Positions 6,260 through 15,158 of a stretch of DNA of 48,071 nucleotides are shown in pieces (position 1 is the first letter of the stretch; every line of letters starts with the position of its first letter). Where the stretch lies: positions 1 through 48,071 of the forward strand of contig CAZLKN010000024.1 in NCBI GenBank assembly GCA_964560135.1, in the 5' to 3' direction. The notes below the pieces were generated by a model. It did not search any database. It saw only the letters and a list, made by a program, of their open reading frames with translations, and was not told the DNA's origin. A program made the position numbers and the translations under genes. The DNA comes from CAZLKN01 sp964560135. GTDB lineage: Bacteria; Actinomycetota; JAICYB01.

Positions 6260-8067
6260 TCGATCCCTCCGGATGGTCCCGCTGCGGCCGGATACAACCG
6301 GAAGAACGAGTCCAGGACGGTCCGGGCGATGGGGGCCGCGATCCCGCCTCCGGTGGCCGACTCCGAGGTCCCCCCACCCCGCTCGACGAGGACGGCGATG
6401 GCGACCTGTGGATCGTCGATGGGAGCGAACCCGATGTACCAGGCGTGTGGGAGCCGCCCACAGCGGTTGAGGCGCGTCCGCCGGGCGTCGTCGGTCAGCT
6501 CCTCTCCGGGCTGGAGGAAGCCGAAGATCTCGGCCTCCTGGACGCTGCAGAAGGGCCCCTGCTGCCCGGTGCCGGTCTTCCCGCCGCTCGGGATCGGGAA
6601 CCCGCTGAAGGCGCGGGACGCCGTCCCGGCGGTGACGACCCCGCGCATCATGTCCTTGAGCTGCCCGGCCGACTCCGGCGACATGGCCGACGCGCCGAGG
6701 CCGGTGCGGATCTCCTCGATTGTCTCCTGCGTACGGCGATCCATCACCCGCTCACCGAACCGGGGTCTGGGCGCGATCCCGTCGTTGGCCACGGTCGCCG
6801 CCACCGCGGCCATCCCGAACGGCGAAGTCTCGATCACCCACTGGCCGAAGCCGGCACGGGCCCGGAACCCGGCGCTCTCGGCCTCCTGGACGCACATCTC
6901 GCGGTCGCGGTCCAGGCTCCCTCCGGCGGGACACGTCAGGTTCCCGTTCTCGTCCTCGCTCGCCGGTCGTTCGTGTTTCTCCGGGACGCATCCCGTGTGT
7001 GTCTCGCGGATGTCGGTCAACGGACCCGATTCGCACCCGACGAAGTCCTCCCCGGCCCGCTGCGAGAGTCCCATCGCCTGGGCGGTGGCCAGGAGCGCGT
7101 CCGCGCCGATGTCGACGGCGATCCGGGCGAAGGCGGTGTTGCAGGAGACGGCGAGCGCTCGGGTGAGGTTCCCGCCGCAGGTGCCACCGCCGAAATTGTG
7201 GATCGCCCGCGTATCCCCGGGGGCCGTGTAGGCGGACGAGGCGGGGACGCTGGGGGCGGTGGGGGTGTACTCGCCGGACTCCAATGCCGCGGCCGCGGTC
7301 ACCACCTTGAATGTCGAGCCGGGGGGCCGCCGGGTCTGCAGGGCCACCGAAACCATGGGGGTGTGCGGGTTCCGGCAGGGGACGAGTTCTCCGTCCTCGG
7401 CCCGTACGAAGGTACCGTCCTCTCCGCGTTCGAAGCCGATCCCCATCTCGCAGCGGGCGATGTCGGCGATCAGGCGGTCGTTGGAGGCCAGCGCATTCGG
7501 ATCGTAGGTGGGGTTGGACGCCGCCACCAGCACGGCGCCCGTTTTCGGGTTCAGTGCCACGACGCCGCCGCGCCGATCCCCGAGCGCCTCCATGGCCACC
7601 TCCTGCAACCGGGTGTCGATGGTCGAAACGAGGATGTTGCCCACCCGCGGCCGCTGGTTGAAGAGGTCCGTGAGGCTCTCCGGGGGCTGGGGATCACCGA
7701 CGAGGGCGGCGTTGTAGGCGGCCTCGAGACCGCTCTTGCCGTAGTGCAGAGACCATTGACCGACGACATGCGCGGCGAGCGGACCCATCGGGTAGATGCG
7801 TTCGTACAGACAGCGTCGCCCCGGCGGGGCGTCCTGTACGTCGGCCAGTGTCTGGCCATCGATGGACAGGATCGGCCCCCGTTCCCATCGACACTCCTGG
7901 AAGATGCGGAAGCGGTTCCGTGCGCGCTCGTCGGGGTTGGTCGGGTTGACCGGCTCGTGGGTGGCGATGCGCTCCGCCGCCAATCCCTGGATCCAGCCGG
8001 CGCTCAAGGAGACGGCGATCAGCAGGAGCGTGAGCAGCCCGGCGATCTGGCGTATCCGGCGGTCCAT
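6256..8067 (-). CDS. pbpA: Class B penicillin-binding protein PbpA (peptidoglycan transpeptidase)
   Basis: This 603-residue D,D-transpeptidase cross-links peptidoglycan. One N-terminal membrane anchor (about residues 8-27) precedes a short dimerisation domain and the transpeptidase domain. The active-site motifs are S251-T-F-K254, S309-C-N311 and K498-T-G-T501. The protein has twelve cysteines outside the membrane (for example C59, C86, C206, C231, C346, C361, C380, C393, C508, C537), several in a loop at about 345-395 between the second and third motifs. This is unusual for PbpA and suggests disulfides. The ATG is adjacent to the rodA stop, and the 3' end overlaps the pknB start. It pairs with RodA as glycosyltransferase-transpeptidase partners. 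Confidence 0.93.
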   Translation of the reverse strand: MDRRIRQIAGLLTLLLIAVSLSAGWIQGLAAERIATHEPVNPTNPDERARNRFRIFQECRWERGPILSIDGQTLADVQDAPPGRRCLYERIYPMGPLAAHVVGQWSLHYGKSGLEAAYNAALVGDPQPPESLTDLFNQRPRVGNILVSTIDTRLQEVAMEALGDRRGGVVALNPKTGAVLVAASNPTYDPNALASNDRLIADIARCEMGIGFERGEDGTFVRAEDGELVPCRNPHTPMVSVALQTRRPPGSTFKVVTAAAALESGEYTPTAPSVPASSAYTAPGDTRAIHNFGGGTCGGNLTRALAVSCNTAFARIAVDIGADALLATAQAMGLSQRAGEDFVGCESGPLTDIRETHTGCVPEKHERPASEDENGNLTCPAGGSLDRDREMCVQEAESAGFRARAGFGQWVIETSPFGMAAVAATVANDGIAPRPRFGERVMDRRTQETIEEIRTGLGASAMSPESAGQLKDMMRGVVTAGTASRAFSGFPIPSGGKTGTGQQGPFCSVQEAEIFGFLQPGEELTDDARRTRLNRCGRLPHAWYIGFAPIDDPQVAIAVLVERGGGTSESATGGGIAAPIARTVLDSFFRLYPAAAGPSGGID

Positions 8068-9387
8068 CTACACCGGCACCTCCTCGCGGTCCCGTTCGAG
8101 ACGGTGGGTCGTCTCCTCGTTGTTCGACACGGCAAGCAGGCAGCCGAGGATCACGAAGTTGGCGAGCAGGCTGGAGCCGCCGTAGGACACGAACGGGAGG
8201 GTCACCCCCGTGAGCGGCAGTACCCGCGTCACACCTGCGGCGATGATCCCCGCCTGGAGCCCCACCACGATCCCGAACCCGGCAACCCCCAGAGCGTGCA
8301 GGTCGCTGCGGGACCGTAATCCGATGAAGAAGATCCGGGTGAGGAGGATCACGAACGCCATGAGCACCGCGACCAGGCCGGCGAGTCCGAGGGTATGACC
8401 GAGCGAGGCGAAGATGAAGTCGGTCCAGGCGAAGGGGATGAAGTGGGGCTGCGTTTCGGGGCTGGCCAGACCGACGCCGGTGAGTCCGCCCTCAGCCAGC
8501 GCGTACTGGCCCTGGAGGATCTGGAAGCCGCTGTGCTCCGGGTCGGAGAAGGGGTCGAGCCACGCCGTGAACCGCACGGCTACATGGGGGAAGGCCTTCA
8601 GCGCGACGTAGACGCTGCCCGCGAACAGCCCGACCCCGACGAGGGGGTAGAACGCCTTCCCGGTGGCCACCCAGAGGATCGACATGAAGGTCAGGAAGAA
8701 CAGAAGGGGCGACCCCAGGTCGTTCTGCTGGACGAACACCAGCATCGACACCCCGATGATCCCCAGCAGTGGAGCGAGGTACCGGGGATCGGGGAGCTTC
8801 AGCGGCCCGATGCGCCGGGTGGGTAGGGTGAGCAGCTCACGCCGCTCGGCCAGGTAGGAGGCCAGGAACAGGACGAGCAGGATCTTTGCGGCTTCGCCGG
8901 GCTGGAAGGACAGTGGGCCGATCCTGAGCCACAGGCGGGCCCCGTTCACGGTGTGGCCCAGGCCGGGCAGCAGGGGGGCGAGGATGGCCGCGACGCCGAG
9001 AAGGGCGAGGGTGTAACGGACCTCCCAGGCCTTCCCCAATCCTCGGCGGAATATCCAGAGCGTGGCGATCATCCCCAAGGCGCTCACGGCGAGCCAGCCG
9101 GTCTGCAGGGGGCCGAGCGGCCGCCATCCGTCCACGGCCGACACCTGCACGCGATCGATGGCCGCGAGTTGGAGCGCACCGATCATGACGAGGAATCCGG
9201 CGACGGGCAGCAGGATCGGATCTGACTGGGGGGCGAGGATCCGTACCGCCAGGTGCATCACGGCGAAGATCACGACGAACCCGAGGAGGGCGACGGAGGC
9301 GTACCCGTCCACCTGTGGCGCTCCGATCGCGAAGGTCCCCGCGACGGCGGCGAGAAGCACGAGTTCCCGCAGGCGCGGCCTGTTCAC
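8068..9387 (-). CDS. rodA: FtsW/RodA-family peptidoglycan glycosyltransferase
   Basis: This 439-residue polytopic SEDS glycosyltransferase polymerises lipid II into glycan strands. Numerous hydrophobic helices are visible from residue 8 onward. The family region GARLWLRIGPLSFQPGEAAK and the late motif LPLTGVTLPFVSYGGSS are both present. Placed directly before pbpA, it corresponds to RodA (the elongation SEDS protein) of actinobacterial clusters; FtsW is the alternative name from sequence alone. The GTG start at 9387 overlaps the pstP stop codon (GTGA), and the stop abuts the pbpA ATG, so translation is tightly coupled. Confidence 0.92.
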   Translation of the reverse strand: MNRPRLRELVLLAAVAGTFAIGAPQVDGYASVALLGFVVIFAVMHLAVRILAPQSDPILLPVAGFLVMIGALQLAAIDRVQVSAVDGWRPLGPLQTGWLAVSALGMIATLWIFRRGLGKAWEVRYTLALLGVAAILAPLLPGLGHTVNGARLWLRIGPLSFQPGEAAKILLVLFLASYLAERRELLTLPTRRIGPLKLPDPRYLAPLLGIIGVSMLVFVQQNDLGSPLLFFLTFMSILWVATGKAFYPLVGVGLFAGSVYVALKAFPHVAVRFTAWLDPFSDPEHSGFQILQGQYALAEGGLTGVGLASPETQPHFIPFAWTDFIFASLGHTLGLAGLVAVLMAFVILLTRIFFIGLRSRSDLHALGVAGFGIVVGLQAGIIAAGVTRVLPLTGVTLPFVSYGGSSLLANFVILGCLLAVSNNEETTHRLERDREEVPV

Positions 9388-10556
9388 GGTTCCGTTTCGG
9401 GGGTGGGCGTGGCGGGCGTCGGGGTCGGGACGGGGGTTGGAGCCGGTGTCTCTTCGGGGCCGAGGATCTGCGGCAGGGTGGCGACGACGCGCTCGGCCTC
9501 CGCCTGGGAGCCGACGGGGATGCCCGCGCGCAGGTCGCGCTGCACGTGGCGCGGGAACCGCTCGAGCGGTGCATCACGATAGACCTTGATCGGACGTCCG
9601 GTGGCCGCCTGTCCGTTGCGTCCGGGGGTCCCTTCGAGGATGGCGACGAGGCCGTCGCTGGTGCCCACGACGAGTTGTGTCTGCCGCTGGGCGGTGACGA
9701 GCAGTCCGACCGCGACCAGCACGACGACGGTGAGCACCCCGAGGATCACGTACAGCGGCCGGACCCGGCGCGACTTGGGCCGGGGCGAGGAGGTCGGCTT
9801 GGAGACAATCACGGGCCCGGGGTTGTTGTCCTCGGCGGCCTCGGCGACGACGTCGAGCAGGAGGACGGTGATGTTGTCCTCGCCCCCGGCCTCGTTGGCT
9901 GCGTCGACGAGTACCCGGCATGCCTCCTCGGGATCGGGGTAGGCCAGCAGGATGTCGCGGATGCGGTCCTCGTCGACCAGCATCCCGTGCAGGCCGTCGG
10001 TGGAGAGCAGGAGCCGGTCGCGGGGCCGCAGCTCGACGCTCGTCATGTCGACGTTGACGTCCTGGTCGCTGCCGATGGCCTGGAGCAGGATGTGCCGGCG
10101 CGGATGCGTGGCGGCCTCGCCCGGGCCGATCATGCCCTCCTTCTCCCACTGCTGAACGATCGTCTGGTCCTCCGTGAGCTGCGAAAGCGTGCCGGCGCGC
10201 AGCAGGTACGCACGGCTGTCTCCCACGTGGGCGAGGGTCGCCGTGCCTTCGTGCAGCCAGGCGGCGGTGAGGGTGGTCCCCATGCCCTGGAGGTTCTGGT
10301 CGCCGCGACCCTTCGACCACACGGTCCTGTTCGCTTCGAGGACGGCGTCCCGCAGCACGTCGGGCCCGTCGCGTTCCAGGCGCTGCTTGAAGCCCTGGAT
10401 CACCTCCAGCGCCGTCGCCGAGGCGACCTCGCCCGCCTCGTGGCCCCCCATCCCGTCGGCGACGGCAACGAGTGGGGCGTCCGCGAGGTACGCGTCCTCG
10501 TTCTGGGCGCGGACGCGTCCCTTGTCTGTCTTCCCGGCGACCTGGATCTCCATCAC
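9384..10556 (-). CDS. pstP: PP2C-type Ser/Thr protein phosphatase PstP
   Basis: This 390-residue PPM phosphatase reverses phosphorylation by PknB. The catalytic domain covers about residues 1-240, with the metal-binding motif ADGMGGHEAG (D34), the start motif TDKGRVRAQNEDAY, GDSRAYL, LSTDGLH and the late GGEDNITV. A membrane span at about 272-292 (YVILGVLTVVVLVAVGLLVT) is followed by an extracytoplasmic tail that ends in Pro/Thr repeats. GTG at 10556 and ATG at 10553 are both possible starts; GAGG lies 8 nt upstream of the GTG. The gene overlaps both neighbours by 4 bp, typical of this operon. Confidence 0.94.
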   Translation of the reverse strand: MMEIQVAGKTDKGRVRAQNEDAYLADAPLVAVADGMGGHEAGEVASATALEVIQGFKQRLERDGPDVLRDAVLEANRTVWSKGRGDQNLQGMGTTLTAAWLHEGTATLAHVGDSRAYLLRAGTLSQLTEDQTIVQQWEKEGMIGPGEAATHPRRHILLQAIGSDQDVNVDMTSVELRPRDRLLLSTDGLHGMLVDEDRIRDILLAYPDPEEACRVLVDAANEAGGEDNITVLLLDVVAEAAEDNNPGPVIVSKPTSSPRPKSRRVRPLYVILGVLTVVVLVAVGLLVTAQRQTQLVVGTSDGLVAILEGTPGRNGQAATGRPIKVYRDAPLERFPRHVQRDLRAGIPVGSQAEAERVVATLPQILGPEETPAPTPVPTPTPATPTPETEP

Positions 10557-10993
10557 GGACGAGCCTCGAGGATCGAACGACCGATGGCCACCTTATCGCC
10601 CGGACGCATGATCACGGGGTGGGTGAGAGGCCGGTCGTTCAGAAAGGTTCCGTTGGTGGACCCCAGATCCTCCACGTGCCACTCGGCGTCCGAGTGGTAG
10701 ATGCGAGCGTGGCGTTGCGAGACCGAAGAGTCGGGGATGGTCACGTGGCAGGAGGCATCCCGTCCCAGGAGCGTCTCGGGTGCCACGAGCTCCACCGATG
10801 CGGGACCGACGCCCTCCAGGAGGACGAGCCGCGTGGGCGTCCGGCGTCCGCGCTGCGGCGCGACCGGGGAGACACGCTGCGTGGTGGCGTGGGCGAGCTC
10901 GCGGGCCTCCATCCACACCACGACCGCCAGCAGGAGATACATGGCCCCGAGCAGGACGACCTTGCCCAGAGGGCCGATCAGGAGGTCCGTCAC
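10553..10993 (-). CDS. fhaB: Membrane-anchored FHA-domain protein FhaB (FipA-like)
   Basis: This 146-residue protein has an N-terminal membrane segment (about residues 8-28) and a C-terminal forkhead-associated domain (about 62-146). The phosphothreonine-binding residues are conserved: GRDASCHVTI, SVSQRHARI and DLGSTNGTFLN. FhaB binds phosphothreonine on PknB and partners and links kinase signalling to the elongation and division machinery. The GTG start at 10993 lies 6 bp after the fhaA stop, with AGGAGG further upstream. Order, length and domain layout match mycobacterial Rv0019c. Confidence 0.92.
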   Translation of the reverse strand: MTDLLIGPLGKVVLLGAMYLLLAVVVWMEARELAHATTQRVSPVAPQRGRRTPTRLVLLEGVGPASVELVAPETLLGRDASCHVTIPDSSVSQRHARIYHSDAEWHVEDLGSTNGTFLNDRPLTHPVIMRPGDKVAIGRSILEARP

Positions 10994-10999
10994 GTATGC

Positions 11000-11710
11000 C
11001 TAGGCCCTCCTGAACTCGACGACGCTGCGGCCGAACGCGATCCGGTCGCCGTCCTGGAGACGGTGCGAGGTGACCGGCGAGCCGTTCACGACGGTTCCAT
11101 TGGTGGAGCCGAGGTCGCGGATGAGGTACCGGCCGTTGTCTTCGACGACCTCCGCGTGGTGCCGGGACACCCCGGGGTCCGGTATCACGAGGTCGTTGTC
11201 GGCGAGCCGGCCGATCCGGACCCGCCCGGAGATCGGCACCGTCTTCACTACCTCGTTGTCGACCAGGACGATCAGGGACGGACGGCTGAGGGCCTCCCGG
11301 CGGGGGGAGATGTCGCCGCGATCCCGCTCGCGGGAGTCGCCGAGAGCGACCGTCTCCCCTTCGACCTTGAACTCCCCAGGCTGCAGACGGGCGTCGCTGA
11401 GGAAGGACACCCGCGGGGAGTCGGCCAACACCCATTCGCGTTGCCTGGCGGCCTCGCTGATGAACACTTCCAGCTCCTCGACCAGGCGGGGTTCCAGGGG
11501 GGCCAGGCGGTCGTAGTCCTTCCGGGACAGATGGATCCGGTAGACGTTCGGAACGTAGGTACGCCGGAGGGCGGCCGACCTTCCGTCCTCCATCACGCGG
11601 AGGAGTCGCCGGCCGATCTCAACGGGATGGACGCCCGAGCGGAAGACCCGGGCGAAGAACCCGTCCACCGCACGCTCCAATCGCTGTTCGAATCCGGCTA
11701 GAAGGCTCAC
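11000..11710 (-). CDS. fhaA: DUF3662/FHA-domain protein FhaA
   Basis: This 236-residue protein has two parts: an N-terminal DUF3662 region (LLAGFEQRLERAVDGFFARV through about residue 120) and a C-terminal FHA domain (about 150-236) with GRVRIGRLADNDLVI, GVSRHHAEV and DLGSTNGTVVNG. FhaA in mycobacteria is phosphorylated by PknB and binds the pseudokinase MviN, restraining peptidoglycan precursor flipping. A longer in-frame extension exists, but the GTG at 11710 has a strong GGAG Shine-Dalgarno and aligns with the family N-terminus. It is the first gene of the operon; a -10-like TATACT lies about 40 nt upstream. Confidence 0.92.
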   Translation of the reverse strand: MSLLAGFEQRLERAVDGFFARVFRSGVHPVEIGRRLLRVMEDGRSAALRRTYVPNVYRIHLSRKDYDRLAPLEPRLVEELEVFISEAARQREWVLADSPRVSFLSDARLQPGEFKVEGETVALGDSRERDRGDISPRREALSRPSLIVLVDNEVVKTVPISGRVRIGRLADNDLVIPDPGVSRHHAEVVEDNGRYLIRDLGSTNGTVVNGSPVTSHRLQDGDRIAFGRSVVEFRRA

Positions 11711-11749
11711 GGTCGCTCCGCTCCGACGTGTCCATAGGGGGGCAGGGAC

Positions 11750-11755
11750 AGTATA
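11750..11755 (-). promoter_or_regulatory. Probable -10 element of the fhaA-pknB operon
   Basis: The hexamer TATACT on the minus strand is a near-perfect sigma-70 -10 box in otherwise GC-rich DNA and lies about 40 nt before the fhaA GTG. No convincing -35 was found. Confidence 0.45.
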
Positions 11756-11840
11756 CGGGCCATCCACCCCGCCATTCCGGCCCGCAACACCCCCGGCGTA
11801 CCCATAGAATCGGTACCCTGACGAGCGGTTCACCGAACCT

Positions 11841-11924
<84 letters not shown>

Positions 11925-11935
11925 CGACGTGTTGC

Positions 11936-12883
11936 TCACCCGGCCGCCAGCGCCAGCGTGAGCGGGTAGGCGGCGAGCAGCAGCGCGCCTTCCCAGCGCT
12001 GCACGCGGCGTCCGGTGATCATGAACACCCAGGTCGCCACGGCAACGCCGACCATCACGACCGTGGCGGCCCCCGCCAGCGTCGGGTCGGGGATGCCCGG
12101 ACGCACTAGCGCGGCGGAGCCCGCCACCGCGAGGCTGTTGAACATGTTGCTGCCCAGCAGGTTGCCGATCACGAGATCCTGCTCGCGGCGCCGGGCGGCC
12201 TGGATGGCGGTGACCAGCTCGGGAAGCGACGTGCCGACGGCGACGACGCTCAAGCCGACGAACCCCTCCGCCAGCCCCATCTCGCGGGCGATCCCGCGGG
12301 CCCCGTAGACGAGCATCTGGGCGCCGAGCAGCGTCCCGGCCATGCCGAGGAGCGTGCGTGTGATCTCGCGACCCAGGGGATGGGTCGCCGTGGTCTCCAC
12401 GAATTCCTCGACCTCGCTGGTGAGCGGGTCGCCGTCGGTTCGCTTGGCGGTGAAGATGATCCACGTCACCGCCAGGACCAGAGCCACCGCGAGCGCCGAC
12501 CCTTCCCCGCGGCCGAGGCCCTGCTGGAGGAGGATCGCGAACATGAGCACCGCCCCCGTGGCGATGGGCGCCTCGCGTCGCAGGGTCACCGAGGCCACGG
12601 TGAAGGGCGTGATCAGCGCCGCGATCCCGAGGACGAGCGTGAGGTTCGCGACGTTCGACCCGATCACGTTCCCTATGGCGATGTCGACCGAGTCCTGGCC
12701 GGCGGCGAGCACCGAGACGAGTAACTCCGGGGTACTGGTCCCGAAGCCGATGACCAGCGCTCCCACCACGACGGCCGAGATCCGCAGGGTGATGGCCAGG
12801 CGTGCGGCCCCCACCACGAATTCGTCAGCGGCCTTCGTCAGCAGCGCGAGCCCCAGGATGAGGGCACCGATCAGCAAGAGCAT
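11936..12883 (-). CDS. CaCA-family sodium/calcium-type cation antiporter
   Basis: This 315-residue polytopic membrane protein has the two inverted repeats of the Ca2+/cation antiporter family. Each repeat has its alpha motif: GFGTSTPELLVSVLAA with GNVIGSNVANL in the first half, and VGTSLPELVTAIQAA with GNLLGSNMFNS in the second. About ten hydrophobic helices are visible. It resembles bacterial YrbG-type exchangers, which move Ca2+ or other cations against Na+ or H+. The ATG at 12883 opens the first helix (MLLLIGALILGLALLTKAAD). It stands alone, running toward tRNA-Leu with its stop 11 bp away. Ion specificity cannot be read from sequence. Confidence 0.9.
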   Translation of the reverse strand: MLLLIGALILGLALLTKAADEFVVGAARLAITLRISAVVVGALVIGFGTSTPELLVSVLAAGQDSVDIAIGNVIGSNVANLTLVLGIAALITPFTVASVTLRREAPIATGAVLMFAILLQQGLGRGEGSALAVALVLAVTWIIFTAKRTDGDPLTSEVEEFVETTATHPLGREITRTLLGMAGTLLGAQMLVYGARGIAREMGLAEGFVGLSVVAVGTSLPELVTAIQAARRREQDLVIGNLLGSNMFNSLAVAGSAALVRPGIPDPTLAGAATVVMVGVAVATWVFMITGRRVQRWEGALLLAAYPLTLALAAG

Positions 12884-12973
12884 GACCGCAAGGGTGCCGC
12901 CGGGGTGGCGCCGGGGGCAACCGGCAGCGTCGCTATCGGCTGCTAGGCTCCCGCCGGAAATGGGGGGTGGGTC

Positions 12974-13951
12974 GTGGCGCGAAGCGAGAGGAACCCGATG
13001 GCGAGCCGGAGACGACCGAACCCGATGGCGTGGGCGATCCTCCTCGTTCCGGTGGTGCTCGTGGTCTTCACGGCCCGGGCCTGCGGGTCCGGCGACCCCT
13101 ACCAGGAGCGGGCCCTGCCGGTGGCCGCCGCCTCCGCCGAACTCGGGCAGGCGTTCTCGGGATTGCCGGAGCGTCTCGGCGACCTCGACCGGCTGGAGCT
13201 CTTCCGCGAGCTGCGGGCCTGGGCGCGGACGGCCGTCGAACACGTCGACCGCGTGGCCGAGTTGCAGCCCACATCGGACCACAGGCTCCCGCACGGCTAC
13301 CTCGTGACCGCCGTTGGGATCCGCGCCGACGCCCTCCGGCGTCTCGAGCCGGCGGTGGGCAACGCACTGTCCGATCGCGACCTGCAGGTCGCCGTGGGGC
13401 AGCTCACCGGAGTTTTCCGCGATCTGGCCCTCGGCGACCGGGCCCACGAGCTCTTCCGCGCCGCGTGGCCCGGCGAGCCCAAGCCGGCGGAGGGCCGGTG
13501 GGTGTCCGACGAGGCCGCCACGGTGGAGGGGGTGCGGGCCTTCGTGGCCGACCTGCGGGACCAGCCCGCGCTCGAGGAGACCTACAACCTGGCGGTCGCA
13601 GGAGTCACCGTCGTTCCGCGACCCGCCGGTGAGGAGGGCGACCTCGATGTCCTGCCCTTCACCCGGTCCCTGAGCATCACCGTGGTGGTGGAGAACACCG
13701 GCAATCAGCGCATCCCCGCGGCGCCGCTCACGGCGGTGCTGACCTCCGAGGCCGACCCCCGTCCCCAGAGCACCGAGGCGCGGGTGGACGCCCTGGGCCC
13801 CGGCGAGAAGGCGTCGGTGACCCTGCCGGGCCCGTCGCCGACGGCGGGAGGGGTGGTGAACCTGCTCCGGGTGACGGTGGGTCCCGTGGCGGGCGAGCGC
13901 AACCTGCTGGACAACACCTCGGAGTACAAGTTCGTGATGCGGCGACCCTAA
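12974..13951 (+). CDS. Uncharacterised membrane-anchored extracytoplasmic protein
   Basis: I do not recognise this 325-residue protein. A basic N-terminus (MARSERNPMASRRRPNP) precedes one membrane span (about residues 18-34, ending TARACGSGD), so the rest is probably outside the cell. Residues about 45-200 look helical and charged. Residues about 205-320 look like a beta-sandwich (SITVVVENTGNQRIPAAPL, GPGEKASVTLPGP), reminiscent of CARDB/FxLYD-type adhesion folds. GTG at 12974 follows a G-rich Shine-Dalgarno, and a -10-like TAGGCT is at 12944-12949. It is divergent from the antiporter and convergent with larC. Cys37 just after the span could suggest a lipoprotein, but a canonical lipobox is not clear. 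Confidence 0.7.
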   Translation: MARSERNPMASRRRPNPMAWAILLVPVVLVVFTARACGSGDPYQERALPVAAASAELGQAFSGLPERLGDLDRLELFRELRAWARTAVEHVDRVAELQPTSDHRLPHGYLVTAVGIRADALRRLEPAVGNALSDRDLQVAVGQLTGVFRDLALGDRAHELFRAAWPGEPKPAEGRWVSDEAATVEGVRAFVADLRDQPALEETYNLAVAGVTVVPRPAGEEGDLDVLPFTRSLSITVVVENTGNQRIPAAPLTAVLTSEADPRPQSTEARVDALGPGEKASVTLPGPSPTAGGVVNLLRVTVGPVAGERNLLDNTSEYKFVMRRP

Positions 13952-13958
13952 GGCGATC

Positions 13959-15158
13959 CTAATCCGACAGGACGCGTCTGGCCGCTTCGGTCGCCTCCGC
14001 GTAGATCTCCTTCAGCGACCGTCGGGTGCGTGCGGCAAGGGCGGCGCAGTCGTCATGCTCGGGCGCGACGTTCACCACGTCCGGACCGAGCCGGGCGATC
14101 TTCACGCGGACCCCGGCCCCCGCCACCGTGACCTGTAGCTCGGCGCGGTCGAGCGTCCACTTCGACGCGTCCCGGCGCCGGACCCCCAGGGTGGTCGTCT
14201 CCCGGAAGAGGACGTCGAGGAGTGCGGGCTCGGCCCCCGGGTCGGCCAGCACCGAGAGCTGGAAGCCGGGGCGGGACTTCTTCATGACCACCGGCGTCAC
14301 CCAGACATCCTTGGCGCCCGCTGCCAACAATCGCTCCGTCGCGTAGGCCAGGGCCTCCGGCGACTGGTCGTCGATGTTCGTCTCCAGCAGGACGTCCCGC
14401 TCGAGGCGGGCGGAGGTCTGTGGTCCGGGGGCCTGCGCCTCGCCGACGAGGAGCCGGCAGATGTTCGGCCGGGGGGTGTCGCGGCTCCCGCCCCCCACCC
14501 CGCAGGCGTCCAGGCGCATCGGCGGGAGCAGACCGGACGAGGCTCCGTGGGCGCGCAGCAAGGCCACGGCGGTGGGTGTCACCAGCTCGTGGTCGGCGTC
14601 CACGCCTTCCAGAGCCAGCCCGCGGGCGAGCTCCAGGGTGACGGGGGCGGGCAGCGGCAGAGCTCCATGGGCGCCGGAGATCCACCCCCGGGGTACGGGT
14701 AGGGGCGCGGTTCCGAACTCCTCCACCCCCAACGCCTCGAGGGCCACCGCGACCCCCAGCAGGTCGACCGCGGTGTCCGCCTCGCCGAGCTCGTGGAGAT
14801 GGACCTCGCCCGCCTCCACGCCGTGGACCGTGGCCTCGGCGTGGACGAGGACGTCGAGGCCGGCCAGGGCACGGGCGGTCGCGCGCTCGGGGGCCCGGGC
14901 GCCGAGGATGGCGTCGCGCAGGCCGTTCACGCCGATCTTCCGGTGGCCGCCGGACACCTCGGCCCGGAGGCAGCGCAAGCTACCCCGTGTGTCCTCGACG
15001 AAGGCGACCTCGCAACCGAGCTCGAGCGCGCCTACGCACTCCAGGACGGCCTTCTCCGCCTCGTCGGACCCCCACCTGCGGCCGGCGTCCACGGCGGCGG
15101 CAAGGAGCATGTCGCCCGCTGCGCCCGAGGCCGGATCGAGCCAGCCGATGCGCCCCAT
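13959..15158 (-). CDS. larC: LarC: nickel insertion enzyme for the nickel-pincer cofactor
   Basis: This 399-residue protein of the LarC/DUF111 family starts MGRIGWLDPASGAAGDMLLA, the family's hallmark N-terminus. Other hallmark stretches are HLHELGEADTAVDLLG, TPTAVALLRA and LLETNIDDQSPEALAYATER; the C-terminal region carries VTPVVMKKSRPGFQLSVLA. LarC is a CTP-dependent cyclometallase that inserts Ni into the pyridinium bis-thiocarboxylate made by LarB and LarE, giving the lactate-racemase cofactor. The gene is read as one frame here, without the frameshift seen in some lactobacilli. The ATG at 15158 overlaps the larB stop (ATGA). larE and larA are not in the window. Confidence 0.9.
   Translation of the reverse strand: MGRIGWLDPASGAAGDMLLAAAVDAGRRWGSDEAEKAVLECVGALELGCEVAFVEDTRGSLRCLRAEVSGGHRKIGVNGLRDAILGARAPERATARALAGLDVLVHAEATVHGVEAGEVHLHELGEADTAVDLLGVAVALEALGVEEFGTAPLPVPRGWISGAHGALPLPAPVTLELARGLALEGVDADHELVTPTAVALLRAHGASSGLLPPMRLDACGVGGGSRDTPRPNICRLLVGEAQAPGPQTSARLERDVLLETNIDDQSPEALAYATERLLAAGAKDVWVTPVVMKKSRPGFQLSVLADPGAEPALLDVLFRETTTLGVRRRDASKWTLDRAELQVTVAGAGVRVKIARLGPDVVNVAPEHDDCAALAARTRRSLKEIYAEATEAARRVLSD

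Noticed and set aside
6445..8319. 624-codon plus-strand open frame opposite pbpA
   Set aside because: Antisense to a complete PbpA; composition is typical of a shadow frame.
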